NCBI RefSeq assembly: GCF_000226095.1
Contig: NC_016476.1
Span: forward strand, 3,410,001 to 3,474,000
Reading direction: 5' to 3'
Length of the DNA stretch: 64,000 nt
Origin: Thermothelomyces thermophilus ATCC 42464
Taxonomy: Eukaryota > Ascomycota > Sordariomycetes > Sordariales > Chaetomiaceae
Part shown: positions 1-11,597 of the stretch, piece by piece
How the letters are laid out: every line of letters begins with the position of its first letter
How positions within the stretch are numbered: the stretch's first letter is position 1
Program-made: the position numbers and the translations under genes
Notes under the pieces: generated by a model
Told to the model about the DNA's origin: nothing
Databases searched by the model: none
What the model saw: the letters and a program-made list of their open reading frames with translations, nothing else

Positions 1-1070
1 CGACCATTGCTCGCGATGGCCAGCTTAAGACCTTCGAGGAGTTTGGTGGTGTTGTCCTCGCCAACGCTTGCGGCCCTTGCATCGGCCAGTGGGACCGCCA
101 GGACGTCAAGAAGGGCGAGGCCAACTCGATCGTCTCGTCTTACAACCGCAACTTCACCGGCCGGAATGATGGCAACCCTGCGACCCACTCCTTCGTTACC
201 TCTCCCGACCTGGTTGTTGCCATGAGCATTGCTGGTTCGCTGCACTTTAACCCACTGACCGACAAGCTCAAGGATAAGGATGGCAATGAGTTCCTGCTCA
301 CCCCACCCTCGGGCGACGGTCTGCCGGCCAACGGCTACGACCCCGGCCAGGACACCTACCAGGCTCCTCCTAAGGATCGCGACGCTGTGACTGTCCAGGT
401 CTCCCCCACCTCTGACCGTCTCCAGGTTCTGTCTCCCTTCAGTGCCTGGGATGGCAAGGACGCGACTGATCTGCCCATCCTGATCAAGGCCCAGGGCAAG
501 ACCACCACCGACCACATCTCGATGGCTGGTCCCTGGTTGAAGTACCGCGGTCATCTTGACAACATCAGCAACAACATGCTCATTGGCGCGATCAACTCCG
601 CCAATGGTGAAGCTAACAAGGTCAAGAACCAGACAACTGGCGAGTGGGATGCCGTCCCGGCTGTTGCCCGCGATTACAAGGCGAAGGGCATCAAGTGGGT
701 CGTCATCGGCGATTGGAACTACGGTGAGGGCTCTTCTCGTGAGCATGCTGCTCTGGAGCCCCGCCACCTTGGCGGTCTTGCCATCATCACCCGGTCGTTT
801 GCCCGTATCCATGAGACCAACCTGAAGAAGCAGGGTATGCTTCCCCTGACCTTCTCGGATCCTGCGGACTACGACAGGGTCCAGCCCGATGACAGGGTCG
901 ACATTCTCTGCACCGAGCTTGCCCCCGGCAAGCCCATCACCATGCGGGTGCACCCCAAGAACGGCGAGACTTTCGAGATCAAGCTGTCGCACACCTTCAA
1001 CGAGGGCCAAATTGAGTGGTTCAAGAATGGCAGCGCCCTCAACACCATGGCCAAGAGCGCTAAGAACTAG
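1..1070 (+). CDS. aco1: Mitochondrial aconitate hydratase, 3' part
   Basis: Aconitase interconverts citrate and isocitrate in the mitochondrial TCA cycle. The gene enters the window already open; the frame is set at base 3 and runs 355 codons to TAG at 1068-1070 without an intron. Near the left edge is [11 protein letters not shown], which carries two of the three cysteines that hold the 4Fe-4S cluster. Further on are KTTTDHIS and the swivel-domain active-site loop [12 protein letters not shown]. The C-terminal swivel domain is complete, so only the N-terminal domains lie outside. The pattern fits the mitochondrial TCA enzyme better than homoaconitase (Lys4), because of the close match of the whole C-terminal half to Aco1. 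Confidence 0.96.
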   Translation, partial: TIARDGQLKTFEEFGGVVLANACGPCIGQWDRQDVKKGEANSIVSSYNRNFTGRNDGNPATHSFVTSPDLVVAMSIAGSLHFNPLTDKLKDKDGNEFLLTPPSGDGLPANGYDPGQDTYQAPPKDRDAVTVQVSPTSDRLQVLSPFSAWDGKDATDLPILIKAQGKTTTDHISMAGPWLKYRGHLDNISNNMLIGAINSANGEANKVKNQTTGEWDAVPAVARDYKAKGIKWVVIGDWNYGEGSSREHAALEPRHLGGLAIITRSFARIHETNLKKQGMLPLTFSDPADYDRVQPDDRVDILCTELAPGKPITMRVHPKNGETFEIKLSHTFNEGQIEWFKNGSALNTMAKSAKN

Positions 1071-2450
1071 ATGAAAAATTAACAGCATACTGTGATGCTT
1101 GGAGACCGAGGGGTAGGGTGCGGAACAGCATACAGTGGTTTGTGGATTGGCGGTTTGGGGGGTTTACCGGAATTGGCGTATTCCGTAGCAGTGTTTCACT
1201 TTTGTATGTATACTCATGGCCCTTGCATTTGAATGAAGTTTCTGAAGACTCCTTTGAGTATTCTCCAGTGGGCTGCTAACCAGTCTCGCGCCTCCTCAAT
1301 GCGAGGTGCAGAGCATCAGCTGATGAAGTGCCTGTAAGGGGGATGCAGTTCCTGGGGAGGCCATGAGGGCTACACAACGGATACAATTAGTGTCTTGGTT
1401 GTGTATATGCATGTTACAACGGAGACGGCACCCAAGAGAGGGCCGATCAACTCGCGGCGTAGCGTAAGGGGGACCTCTGTTTTGTCATTGCTTCATCCCG
1501 CTTTCACTTCCTTCCCAGTACGGAATACCCCTTACAAGTTCCTCATTCTTCCCTTTCTCTTTTTCTTCCTCTTCCTCTTCCCCTGCTCCTGCTTCTTCAG
1601 TTCATCCGAGGTCCATCTTTACCTTGGTTCTGGTGCGATTGAACTTCACTACAAGGATGAAATGAAAGAATCAAAACGGAAAGGAAACAATTGTAAAAAC
1701 AGGACGATGTGCCAAAGTAGGGCGAGAAACAGACATGAACAGTGGAGTTGAATCATAGGGCTGCCTGGAACCAGTCTCCTTTCTCTCCTCAGGGAACAAT
1801 CACATGCATCCAGCATGAAAGCTTGAGTGCAGGGTAGGGTTGCCAAGGTCTCCGTACAAGTTCTGAACGTTTCGGACCAATCCGCACTGCATCATACTTG
1901 TAGAGCACTTCATGAAATACGGAGTACGGATTATTGTGTAATCCGTGCTTGAGGGCGGGGCGGTACGGAGTACTCCGTACTTATGCATCAATCGAGACCT
2001 GTACACCTCCACAGCTGCACTTTTGGTCGACGTGGGAAGCGCAACAAGCATGCAGTTGTGGGTTGGTGTTGCTTAGCGAGCTTTTACACCCAACAACCAC
2101 TTGGTCAGCGACTTTTCATTTGACTTCGGTGGTGATGATGCCTCTGCACCGCCTTGCTGCTTGCCTCAAATCCTTTTAGATACAGCACTCTTTCCGGGAA
2201 GATATCAAGGCTGAGACAAACGACGGAGCCATGCGATAGCAAGGCATGCCACTAATTCAACTATTATTTTCTCACTGCTGCGCCGTGCCGCGCCGTTCGA
2301 TTTGACAGATCGCGTCCCAATCCCTGCGCCCCGCGTGAATTCACAATACCAGCACCGAGAACCGAACGGATATCGTGGCGCTTGTTTTCTTTGGTTTCAG
2401 GCGAGAGGGGCACGCACAAGCGCGCGCATACACCGAGAGAGAGAACCGAG
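1071..2450. other. Intergenic: aco1 3' flank and rbd2 promoter
   Basis: No gene is supported here. It holds the aconitase 3' untranslated region, a pyrimidine-rich stretch near 1545-1600, and an exact 18-bp palindrome GTACGGAGTACTCCGTAC at 1963-1980 with related half-sites at about 1918-1928 and 1939-1945. Open frames in this stretch show no protein-like composition or recognisable motifs. Confidence 0.6.
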
Positions 2451-3553
2451 ATGCCGAACAATCCGGCCCACATGCTAAAGCTCAACATCGGGCGAACTAT
2501 CGCCTACATCGACCGGCTGCCGCTCTTCACACGGCTGGCGATAGTGCTGATGGTCGGACTTGAAGCCCTCTGTTTGCAGCCATGGTGGGACGTCAAGGCG
2601 TGGGGCAGGCTTGAACCAGACTTGATAAACTTGTCGACCAGTACGTTGCGTCGTGGTTACTTTGTGCTGCGCTTGCTGTTTTGGTCAATGTTAAGGCAGC
2701 TGTTGGGCTAATTCTGGTTCATGAGCAGTGTATCGGACTAATACATTCCCACTCCTTCACGTCAATGTGTTCCACCTAGCTATCAACCTGCTTGGCGTGG
2801 TCCCGATGTTGGAGCGTTTCGAGGTTGAGCATGGTACACTCACTTCGTTGGCCCTATTTTTCGGCGGTGAGACCCTTTGACTTTCCGAAACAGAAGAGGA
2901 GGGAAGGGAATGTGCTGACATGCCATCCAGCGCTCTCGACAATACCCGCTTTAATATATGTGGGAATTGAAAGGTTCCTTCTACAGAAGAACACCCCGAT
3001 CATAGGAGCCAGGTAAGCAAGCAATGCTGGAAGTGAGGGAGAGGTAGAGTGTGCTGACAGATGGTGTGCGCTACAGTATCTGGGGCTTTCTCCTGCTCGG
3101 AGCTGAAGCCATCCGGCAGAATAAGAAGAGCCCGTACTTGGTCATCAGCGGACAGCCCACGATCCCCACCTGGACCTGGCCCATCGTGATGTTGTTCGTT
3201 GTCGCGCCGTTGATGCCCGGAAGTAGTATGCTTGGGCATGTTTGCGGATTGCTTGTTGGGTATATATGTACGTCCTCAATCTCCTACCCCAGCTCCGAAC
3301 CGAGAAAGATGCTGATACAGGACGATGCATAGTTGGGATGGGATACCTTAAGTTTCTTGCCCCTCCAGAATGGGCGCTACGATTCATTGAAGGGAAGCTT
3401 AACCTCAGAGTGAGGCTTCCCTATTACGTGAGCGTAGACCAAAAGACGTATGGTCGGTTTAGTGTGCTTCCATTAAGCAACTTGGCGGCGGCGCCAGCGG
3501 TTACCCCAGGACTGGCGGTTGGCAATCAGAGGCTGGGGCCTGCGCCCGAATAG
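2451..3553 (+). CDS. rbd2: Rhomboid intramembrane serine protease (Rbd2-like)
   Basis: Five exons: 2451-2640, 2729-2866, 2931-3012, 3077-3267, 3333-3553 (273 aa). The spliced protein has several hydrophobic segments. A catalytic-type serine lies in GAS at residue 137, where the codon itself is split by intron 3 (AG|T). A histidine sits at about residue 191 in LGHVCGLL. This Ser/His pair is the rhomboid dyad. The product would be a Golgi/ER membrane protease; in fission yeast and Aspergillus, Rbd2/RbdB takes part in cleaving the SREBP regulator. All five exons join in frame with GT-AG borders. The soluble C-terminal tail (about residues 200-273) is short. The family call is firm; the substrate is inferred from relatives. 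Confidence 0.88.
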
Positions 3554-4006
3554 AGGTGCCTTGTTTTGCAGACACATACGAGATGTTTTATGAATTTGTC
3601 TTGGTGAATGGATGATGTATTATCAGGCTATACAACGATGTATTCATGGCTGGCCGTACCAGAGCGTAGTGTGCTTCCGATCATTCGTACAGTCTGGGGT
3701 GTTGGATATAGTATGTCTACCCAGCACATACTGTGTACTGCGTACATCATGGCCCTGTCGGGTCTGACTTCCCGCTTACACTACAAACCCTTGGAGCTCA
3801 ACAAGACCGCCTTGCCGTAGGCGGTTAGCTTTCCCGCGTTTCATGCATGGTGGGCGCGCAGGGCCGGGACTCGCTTCTTAAATTATTGTGTATTGCACGC
3901 TACCTCCCCTGAAACGTGTTGAATTATCGGCAACACCTGTACAAGTACGGCCAGTAGAGGAATTTCCACGACACAGAGCTGTCGCGGATCCTGAGATCGC
4001 AGCAAG
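3554..4006. other. Intergenic: rbd2 3' flank and gaa1 promoter
   Basis: No gene or repeat is recognised. The two neighbours run in the same direction, so this should hold the rbd2 terminator region and the gaa1 promoter. Confidence 0.5.
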
Positions 4007-5957
4007 ATGCCGCGATTGCTGGGTAAGCAGCTCTTCAAAACCCTTCATGAATCATGGAGAAGATCGGCTGATGCGATGGCAGCCAGCGCACTGCAGCTGC
4101 GACGTGACCCGTGCATCCTCAAACTACCGCCCTACCTGTCGCTGCTCTGTATCCTCGTCGGGGTGGCCTGGCTGTTCCTGCTTCCGCTCGACCAATACTC
4201 GAGGAAAACATACATATCCGAGAACGCCCTCCTTCCCGGACAGGTTCACACCTATTTTAGCGGCAGCGATCAGAATGTGTTTCGGGCGTACAAGCACGAG
4301 GTGAACGAGCTGGCGGGCAAGAGCAACGCTGAGATCAACGACAAGCTTGAACCGATCATCAAGGGTCTCGGGGTCAAGACGGCCAGACAAAACTTTACGT
4401 ACCGGGCCGCGGGACACGTCTGCGCGGGCGAGAATCTCTACGCTATCTTGCAAGCACCCCGAGGCGACGCTACCGAAGCCATCGTCCTGGTCGCCGCTTG
4501 GAAGAACGTCAGGGACGAGATCAATAAGAACGGCATTCCCCTCGCCCTGACTCTGTTGCGATATTTCAAGCGCTGGTCACTGTGGTCCAAGGACATCATC
4601 CTGCTGATCACGCCGGACAGCATCGCCGGACCGCAGGCGTGGGTTGATGCCTACCACGATGCCCACGATCCTTCACGCGTCTCTAGCTTGCCGCTCAAGT
4701 CTGGCTTGCTGCAGGGCGCCATTTCCATTGATTACGCTCAAGAGCGCCGCTTCGAGAGCGTTCATATAGTGTACGACGGCATCAATGGCCAGCTGCCGAA
4801 CCTGGACCTGATCAACTCGGTTGTCAACATCGCCAGCGGCCAGATGGGCATCGGCGTCGCGCTGCAGGAGATGTGGCGCCATGACAATGGGTATCCGGAC
4901 CGTCTGCGCACCATGCTGAGAGGCATGCTGAAGCAGGGTCTCGGCCTGGCCAGCGGTGCTCACAGCAGCTTCATCCCTTACCACGTCGACGCCGTGACGC
5001 TGCGGCCCTTTGGCGAGGGATGGCAAGATGAGATGGCCATGGGCCGCGTGATTGAAGGTTCCTTCCGTTCGCTCAACAACCTGCTCGAGCACCTACACCA
5101 AAGCTTCTTCTTTTACCTGCTTATGCAACGGGAACGCTTCGTCAGCATCGGCACCTATCTGCCCAGCGCAATGCTGGTGGCTGCCAATTTCACAATCATG
5201 GCCATCGCCCTGTGGGTCAAGAGCGGCCAACCGACAGAGGGCGAGCCACCGGCCACTGCCAAAACCGAACCCTCCAGCAGCAAGGCTCCTCCGCCTGCCA
5301 CGGCCGAGCGTGACTTGTTCCTCCCTCTGGGCGTAGTAACTCTCGTCCAGTCACTGTCCATCATCCCCCTGTACCTCTTCAACCACACCCCAGAAAGCGT
5401 GAGTGCTTCTTCTTCCGCGCCCTTTTCTGACGACATTAACTGATTCTTTTTTTTTTTTTGTTCTGACTTAGACCTTGACTCCCCTCTTCTTCACCTTCGC
5501 CCTCCTCAACACCCTCCTCCCACCAGCCCTCTCCCGGGTTCTGGCTACCCTCCCGCGAAGGCCCATCAGTGAGCATCAATGCAACCTCATCAAATCCTTC
5601 TCCCTCCTCCTTCTCGGCATGTTTCTCTCCACCCTCGCCACCCTCAACTTCTCCCTCGCTCTCATCACCGGTCTGCTCGCCTCTCCCTTGACCTTCATCC
5701 CCCCCTGCAAAACGACCGGGGGCAAGATCGCGGCGACGGTGCTGTTGAACGCAATCAGCCCGACCACAGTGCTGCTTGTGGCTGCGGCATACTGGGGGAC
5801 TGATGTGACGAGCGTGTTGAGGGAGGCGGCGGTGGCATGGCATGTGTGCGGGACGTACTCGCCTGTGGTAGTGTGGTGCGTTTGGTGGCCGGCTTGGGTA
5901 GCCGGTGGGGTTGTTGTTTTTGGTGGGAGGAGGAAAGAAAAAGTCAAAACAACCTGA
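4007..5957 (+). CDS. gaa1: GPI transamidase subunit Gaa1
   Basis: Two exons: 4007-5398 and 5472-5957 (625 aa, close to the 614 aa of yeast Gaa1). Gaa1 is a core subunit of the ER-membrane GPI transamidase, which attaches the GPI anchor to proteins. The N-terminus is cytosolic and basic, then comes one transmembrane segment (about residues 43-63, SLLCILVGVAWLFLLP). A large lumenal domain follows (about 70-370) with the M28-peptidase-like fold region, and the C-terminal half has multiple transmembrane helices. A cytosolic-type linker rich in P, A, T and S (about residues 405-430) separates two of the helices. The intron (5399-5471) contains a T run just before the TGACTTAG acceptor. Start ATG 4007 precedes the conserved region directly. 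Confidence 0.94.
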
Positions 5958-6199
5958 ACAAATTGGTTGTATGGGGAAGAATTCAGAAGGGCTCGACGAA
6001 TATACCCGTTAGCAGTGGGTGTTAGGCACAGAATAATCGATACGGTTTCCGCGGTTTTTGCCTGGCTGAGAGCATCAAGAATTTCTCGACCCCTCCCTTA
6101 TTCATTCGTAGACTTTCCCAAGTCTAATTCTCATGCAAGGCATCATCACGTACACATGCCAGGATGGCGTTTGCTTTCTGTTTGCACTCACTTCTCCGT

Positions 6200-7398
6200 C
6201 TATGCTGCCCACAAGTCCTGCCCGACCTTCTCGATCCAGTTGCCCAGTTGATTGACGCTCGAATCCCACTCCTTCAGCCGTGCGCGCATGTTCTCAATTT
6301 GCTTCATGTCTAGTACCTTGGGCTGCACCCAGTTGATGTGCGCCACCTCGTCCACCTGGTCAATGGTGCCGCGCAAAAGGCCCAGGCTGAGCGCTTTCAT
6401 GATTAGGTGCTCGATCTCTCCCGGTCGCACCTTGGTCTCGGCCGCAATTGTCGCGAACGTCATGGCGCGGTCGTGGGGCGGGCGCCGGAACACGGCCTCG
6501 GTCAGCGCCGCCAGGTAGATCTTTTCACGCAGCTGCCGGCTGTGCTGGGCCAGCAGGGGGTTCGACTTGATGTGGTTCGCCAACATATCGTAGGCGGTTA
6601 GGTCGCCGCGGTTAAAGGCGAAGAGGAGGTCGCGCAGCCACTTGTCCTCCTCGCGCTCCGAGAGAGCGTCGAGGATCGGGTGAAGCAGGAGCTCGCCGAA
6701 GTTGTGGATGCTCGTGCTCACCAGCGCGGCGATCGCCAGGTCATATGCGCGATTGCGCCGCTCGACCGGGGAGAGAGATTTGATATCGATGCAGGCGAGG
6801 TAGAGGAGCGCGTTGCGGTAGTAGGAGCCAAAGTCGGCCTTGGCCTGGTAGTAGTCGGCGTTGGCGCCGTAGAACGCTGCGTGCACGATGGTCTCGACCG
6901 AGTCGAAGCTCTCCAGGATCCGCTCTGCCTTGTCCAGGTCTTTCCTTGCGCCCTCCAGATCGTTGAGGTCGAGTTTCACGCGGGCCATCGCGATGGTGGC
7001 GAATACCAAGGCGTCTTGCGAGTCCTCATTATCCACCTTCTTGACCACCCCCTCCATGAAGGAGAGGCGCTCCTGGTTGTCTGTTTCGGTCAGAAGATCG
7101 TCACCTCTCATCCAGCTCCGGGCCACGCACCTCTACATTGTGTTGCCGCCTTCAGGGCGAGGTCCACGAGCTTGAGCTGGTTGATCTTGTCGGCAAACTT
7201 GAGGACGAACACCTTGTAGAACTGCAAGCGCTGCGGTGCGCTGCCGGGATGGTTGAAGAATTCGATTAGTTGATTAGTAAGTTGATGCCACAGCTTGCGC
7301 TCCCATAACGTCTCGAACTCGAGCACGAGCGGCTGCAGCTCTTCTGGAGCGATGTCCCGCTGCTCGGCGAGGAAGTCGGAGATGGTGTCGACATTCAT
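6200..7398 (-). CDS. rpn9: 26S proteasome lid subunit Rpn9 (PSMD13)
   Basis: Two exons on the minus strand: 7398-7131 and 7080-6200 (382 aa). Rpn9 is a scaffold subunit of the 19S regulatory particle lid. The N-terminal half is helical repeat sequence; the C-terminal half is a PCI domain (about 175-345), including YLAALTEAVFRRPPHDRAMTF and the stretch EIEHLIMKALSLGLLRGTID. The intron (7081-7130) is only 50 nt, with donor GTGCGT and a CTGAC branch-like site 9 nt before the acceptor; removing it joins ALKAATQCR to DNQERLSF as in relatives. It is convergent with gaa1, with only about 240 bp between the stops. Confidence 0.93.
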
Positions 7399-7878
7399 GG
7401 TCGACTGAGGATGTGTGGTTTTAGTGGTGCGAGTATCGAAAAAGGACGGTCGCCTCTCGCTGTCGTTTTACCAAACTCCGACTGTTTCGGCTGAGTGGAC
7501 TGTTCGAGCAAAGTCCGGGGTACTTTGTTAGTAAGATGTGGTGGGAGCTGGTTGTTTAGTGGTGACGATGGAAAGCATCGCTGTTGCAGCCCGCCAGCCT
7601 CCCCCGTCCCACTTGACGCGGCAGGGCGGGCAGCCTAATTGTAGCCAACGGTACGTACCTCGCGGGCTTTTGGCCCGTGCTGTTGGCCTGCCGTTGCGGA
7701 ATTGCCGACGTCCTATTCGCCAATCTGCTCATTCCGACAAGCCAGAGTGGGTCAGAGCTCTGAAGCCGGCGGGCACCTCAAGCGTCTCTCGATTGCCGGG
7801 TCGATGAATTGCACGAAGCTCGCAGCATTCATTGTCAACGCGAATTGACTGCGACGCCGCCCATCACCACCAGCCACC
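7399..7878. promoter_or_regulatory. Shared divergent promoter region, rpn9 / NDUFA9
   Basis: 480 bp lies between the start codons of two divergently transcribed genes, so it must hold both promoters. The sequence is GC-rich with no TATA box or named site that I can defend. Confidence 0.5.
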
Positions 7879-9415
7879 ATGGCCTCTCTGCCGACCGCCG
7901 TGCGGTCGACGGCGCCCAAGATTGCGCGGAGCGCGCTGCAGCAACGAGCCATTCACTCTGACGTCCACATCACGCGCACCGGCAAGCCTCTCATCCGCGT
8001 CACCGGCGGCCGGTCCGTCCCCCCCTCTCGCTGTTCGAACTGCAGCTGATGAAGCCCCCCTTTTCCAGTTCTTCCCTCGGAGAGCATACCGCTACCGTCT
8101 TTGGTGCCACCGGCCAGCTCGGCCGTTACATCGTCAACCGGCTAGGTTCGACCGTCTGCTCCGAGGCAATTTCGATCACCGACTAACCGGACGCTCTGCA
8201 GCGAGACAAGGATGCACTGTCGTCGTGCCGTACCGCGAGGAGATGGCCAAGCGCCATCTCAAGCTCACTGGCGATCTCGGCCGTGTGGTGTTCATGGTGA
8301 GGATTCCGGGCGGCAAGGGAGAGGAAGCAATTGCTGAACCGAAGTTAGGAATACGACCTCCGCAACACCCAATCGATTGAGGAGAGTGTCAGGCATTCCG
8401 ACGTCGTCTACAACTTGGTCGGCCGCAACTATCCTACGAAGTAAGTCGGGCGCGGCGTGGACAGGGACAAAGGGGAAAGCCATGAGCTGACGGGTGTTAG
8501 GAATTTCTCCCTTGCAGATGTGCACATTGAGGGTACCGAGCGGATTGTGGAGGCTGTTGCGAAGTACGATGTTGACCGGTACATCCACGTCTCGTCGTAC
8601 AACGCCAACCCCGAATCGACTTCCGAGTTTTTCGCGACCAAGGTATGTAGCCCATCCCCCCCATACCCCCCTCCCCTGTGGTATATAGACGGGGTTCTGA
8701 GTCGGTCTTCAGGGCTATGGCGAGAAGGTGGCGCGGGAGATCTTCCCCGAAACCACCATTGTCAGGCCGGCCCCTATGTTCGGTTTTGAGGACAACCTGC
8801 TGCTGAAGCTCGCCAGCGTGACCAACCTCTTTACAGCAAACAACATGCAGGAGAGGTACTGGCCAGTGCACGTACGTGTGACCCAATCGATTGTGACAAG
8901 CGCCCATGTTTTTAACGGGGTTTTGCAGGTTATCGATGTTGGCGAGGCGCTGGAGAAGATGCTGTTTGACGACAACACGGCAGCGCAAACCTTTGAGCTG
9001 TACGGCCCCAAGAACTATTCGACAGCTGAGATTGCCGAGCTGGTCGACCGGGAGATCTACAAGAAGCGCAGGCACATCAACGTGCCCAAGTGGCTGCTGA
9101 AGCCCACTGCCGGGTTGCTCAACCGCCTTCTCTGGTGGGACATCATGTCCGCGGACGAGGTGGAGCGCGAGTTCCATGATCAGGTCATTGACGAGTCGGC
9201 CAAGACGTTCAAGGACCTAGGCATGGAGCCCAGCGACATCAGCAAGTGGACTTATCATTATCTGGTACGGTTCCTCTCCATCCCCATCCTCTTGCGTGTG
9301 ACTGACTCCTGTGCAGAAGGGTTTCCGTTCGTCGACATACTACGACCTGCCACCTGCTACCGAGAAGGAGATGAGGGAAGAAAAGAAGTACATCCACGTG
9401 CTGGACGACCAGTAG
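7879..9415 (+). CDS. Mitochondrial complex I 39/40 kDa subunit (NDUFA9-like)
   Basis: Eight exons: 7879-8012, 8069-8145, 8202-8296, 8349-8440, 8501-8642, 8713-8871, 8929-9264, 9317-9415 (377 aa). It is an accessory subunit of NADH:ubiquinone oxidoreductase with an atypical short-chain dehydrogenase fold that binds NADPH structurally. The N-terminus (MASLPTAVRSTAPKIARSAL) is a basic mitochondrial presequence. The Rossmann glycine motif FGATGQLGRYIVNRL starts at about residue 52, and the later stretch ETTIVRPAPMFGFEDNLL is typical of the family. The C-terminus YIHVLDDQ matches Neurospora NUO-40. All seven introns are 52-70 nt and keep frame. Confidence 0.93.
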
Positions 9416-9725
9416 AGGGGGTTGGGTGTTTTAAGGCAACAAAACAGGACACTGTAGAGTGTACATACAGCTTAGCTAAACATTATTCCCTCGAGTCTAC
9501 CACCGAGGACAATGTTCGGGATGTGATTTTGTGTTATGCTAGGCTTCTTGCTGCTCGGGGCCAAGAATTTTCGTAACGTAGCCCGATCCGCAAGTCGAGA
9601 CGCCTTGTCGAACCCACCACTCAAAAATCTGACTCTTAGGCCCCCCTCACTTACTAAAATGACAGCCTTACAGAGAGGCAATCACTCACAAACTACCAAA
9701 TTAAAGCCGAGATTTTGTTTTCAGC
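9416..9725. other. Intergenic: NDUFA9 3' flank and efm5 promoter
   Basis: 310 bp between two genes on the same strand. No gene, repeat or RNA is seen. Confidence 0.5.
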
Positions 9726-11053
9726 ATGGCAAGCCATGAAAGTGACGATGAGATGTAAGTTTTGGGCTGCTAATTCAATTTTCATAACGGCAGAATATTG
9801 GCACGAACAAAGGAGAAAAGAAAGCCCAATGCTAATACTCGGCCACCTAGATCGCTCTCATCCGCCACACTTAATGCGCTAAAGGAGTTCTACGCCGAGC
9901 GGGATGCCCGCGCCGAGCAGTTTGCCAAACTACAGGCCAGGGCCGATGCGCTCCATGCCGCAGCCGAGGAGAAGGTGCTGTCTATGGATGCGTTCGCAGA
10001 GGATTGGAACGAAAGTCAATTCTGGGTACGTGTTTCGTGCCTTGCTCCTCTTTCCGGTCCGCTACAGTTGTCCTGGGATGCATATGGGCCGAAGAGCAAA
10101 GGAACTGGAAGGCTTTGGGTCATTAGCTCTCCTCGCCTCGATTTGGCTGCCAGAAAAATGTGAGGGGAAGTAGGGTTTTGCTAATGATGAGTGAGCCGGA
10201 CACAGTACGCGGATGAAACAGCAGGGCTGTATGCGAAGCTCCTTCTCGAGGGAGTCACGGAGAACACGACGATCGCCGTCGTCTCGGCACCAAGCGTGTT
10301 TGTAGCATTGAAGAATGCTCTCGTAAGTTGCGTTTTCATACCCTGCAGACGAGGTACAAGGCCACTCACATCAGACAAAACAACGTTCCACAGAGCTCGG
10401 CGCCCCCAGGACAACCCAAGCCGAATCTGATCCTGCTTGAACACGACCAGCGTTTCGCTATCTTCCCGGAGTTTGTCTACTACGACTTTGCCCAGCCACT
10501 GAAGCTGCCGGGTCTGTGACAGCCCTTACGACACCCTCGTACCATCATCATGCCATGGCCTGCCCACTGACCGTTCCCTTGTGTAGCGCACCTCAAAGGC
10601 ACCTGTGACCGCATCATTGCCGACCCACCATTCCTGAGCGAAGACTGTCAGACAAAAAGTACTAAACGAAACTCCTAACCTTACCGTCCCCTCCCCCCCT
10701 ACCCCCCGGCGGGGCGGGCGGTTCCGCCACCCCCGATCGCTTTCCCCTTCAAATGTCGACGTATAACTGCTAACTTCGTCTCTTACTTTGAACCACTAGC
10801 GGCCCTCACTGTGAGGTGGCTCTCTCGCCCACCATCTGCATCACCGGCACCAGATCAGAGCCAAGGCGAGCCACGCCCACAGCCGCGCCTGATCCTCAGC
10901 ACGGGTGAGCGAATGAAGGACATCGTCACGCGCGTGTATCGGTCCTTCGGGCTGCGCACGACCGACTACGAACCCAAGCATGCGCGGGGACTGAGCAACG
11001 AGTTCTACTGCTATGCCAACTTTGAGTGCGAGGGTTGGGGTTGGAGGGAGTAA
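9726..11053 (+). CDS. efm5: Protein-lysine N-methyltransferase Efm5 (eEF1A Lys79 type)
   Basis: Six exons: 9726-9754, 9794-10025, 10206-10322, 10394-10511, 10587-10658, 10800-11053 (273 aa). The family (N6AMT2/EEF1AKMT1) trimethylates a lysine of elongation factor eEF1A in the cytosol. The seven-beta-strand methyltransferase core carries the DPPF catalytic motif in RIIADPPFLSEDCQ, preceded by the conserved LLEHDQRFAIFPEFVYYDF. The C-terminus LSNEFYCYANFECEGWGWRE is characteristic. The first exon is short (29 nt, MASHESDDE), and the start was chosen because it splices in frame to the acidic N-terminus. A proline/glutamine-rich insert (about residues 205-225) precedes the last conserved part. 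The acceptor of exon 4 (10394) is the least certain junction. Confidence 0.88.
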
Positions 11054-11597
11054 CAAGGGAAGTGGGGGGATGAAGCAAGGGTTCTCGAAAGTGAAGTGTG
11101 TGCAGGATGGAGCATGAAAGCGGTGCGGTGCTCAGAGGTAGTATAGTCATGGTTACCCGAGAGGGAAAGCGACAACAAATAGGGAGGGCTTGAGAGGGAT
11201 GAGCCCGTCTACGAATGGCTAGTCGTATTCAAAAGTATCACACAAGGGGTCAAGAGATGCACGCGACAGGTTGAAGTAATGGCTGGCTACCGAGACGGCT
11301 GTTTAATCTCCACGCTGCCTGCTGCCAGACAAGCATTTGCCCCCTATGTTTTCCCAAACTTAGCACTATACACCGCCAACGCCTTCACCCCGGCTCCTTG
11401 AGTTGTAACACCACATTCTGTGGCATGATCCTGTTCGCTGAGCATAAACAAAACCACTCAAAACCACTCAGGATCTATCGCTTACAAACAACCATGGAAG
11501 AGAAGAGAAAAATGGCAAGGAGAGGAAGGGGGAAGAAAAGTCAAATGCTTGCAGCTGCAATTCTCAAGGGCGTCGCTGCCCTGCGCCTACACTGAGC
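11054..11597. other. Intergenic between convergent efm5 and ubp8
   Basis: 544 bp between two stop codons. It should contain both 3' untranslated regions. No repeat or RNA gene is recognised apart from a short direct repeat AAACCACTCA at about 11452-11471. Confidence 0.5.

Noticed and set aside
1395-1751. 118-codon open frame downstream of aconitase
   Set aside because: Low-complexity FFLFLF-type composition from a pyrimidine tract, no motif, and it lies in the aconitase 3' flank.
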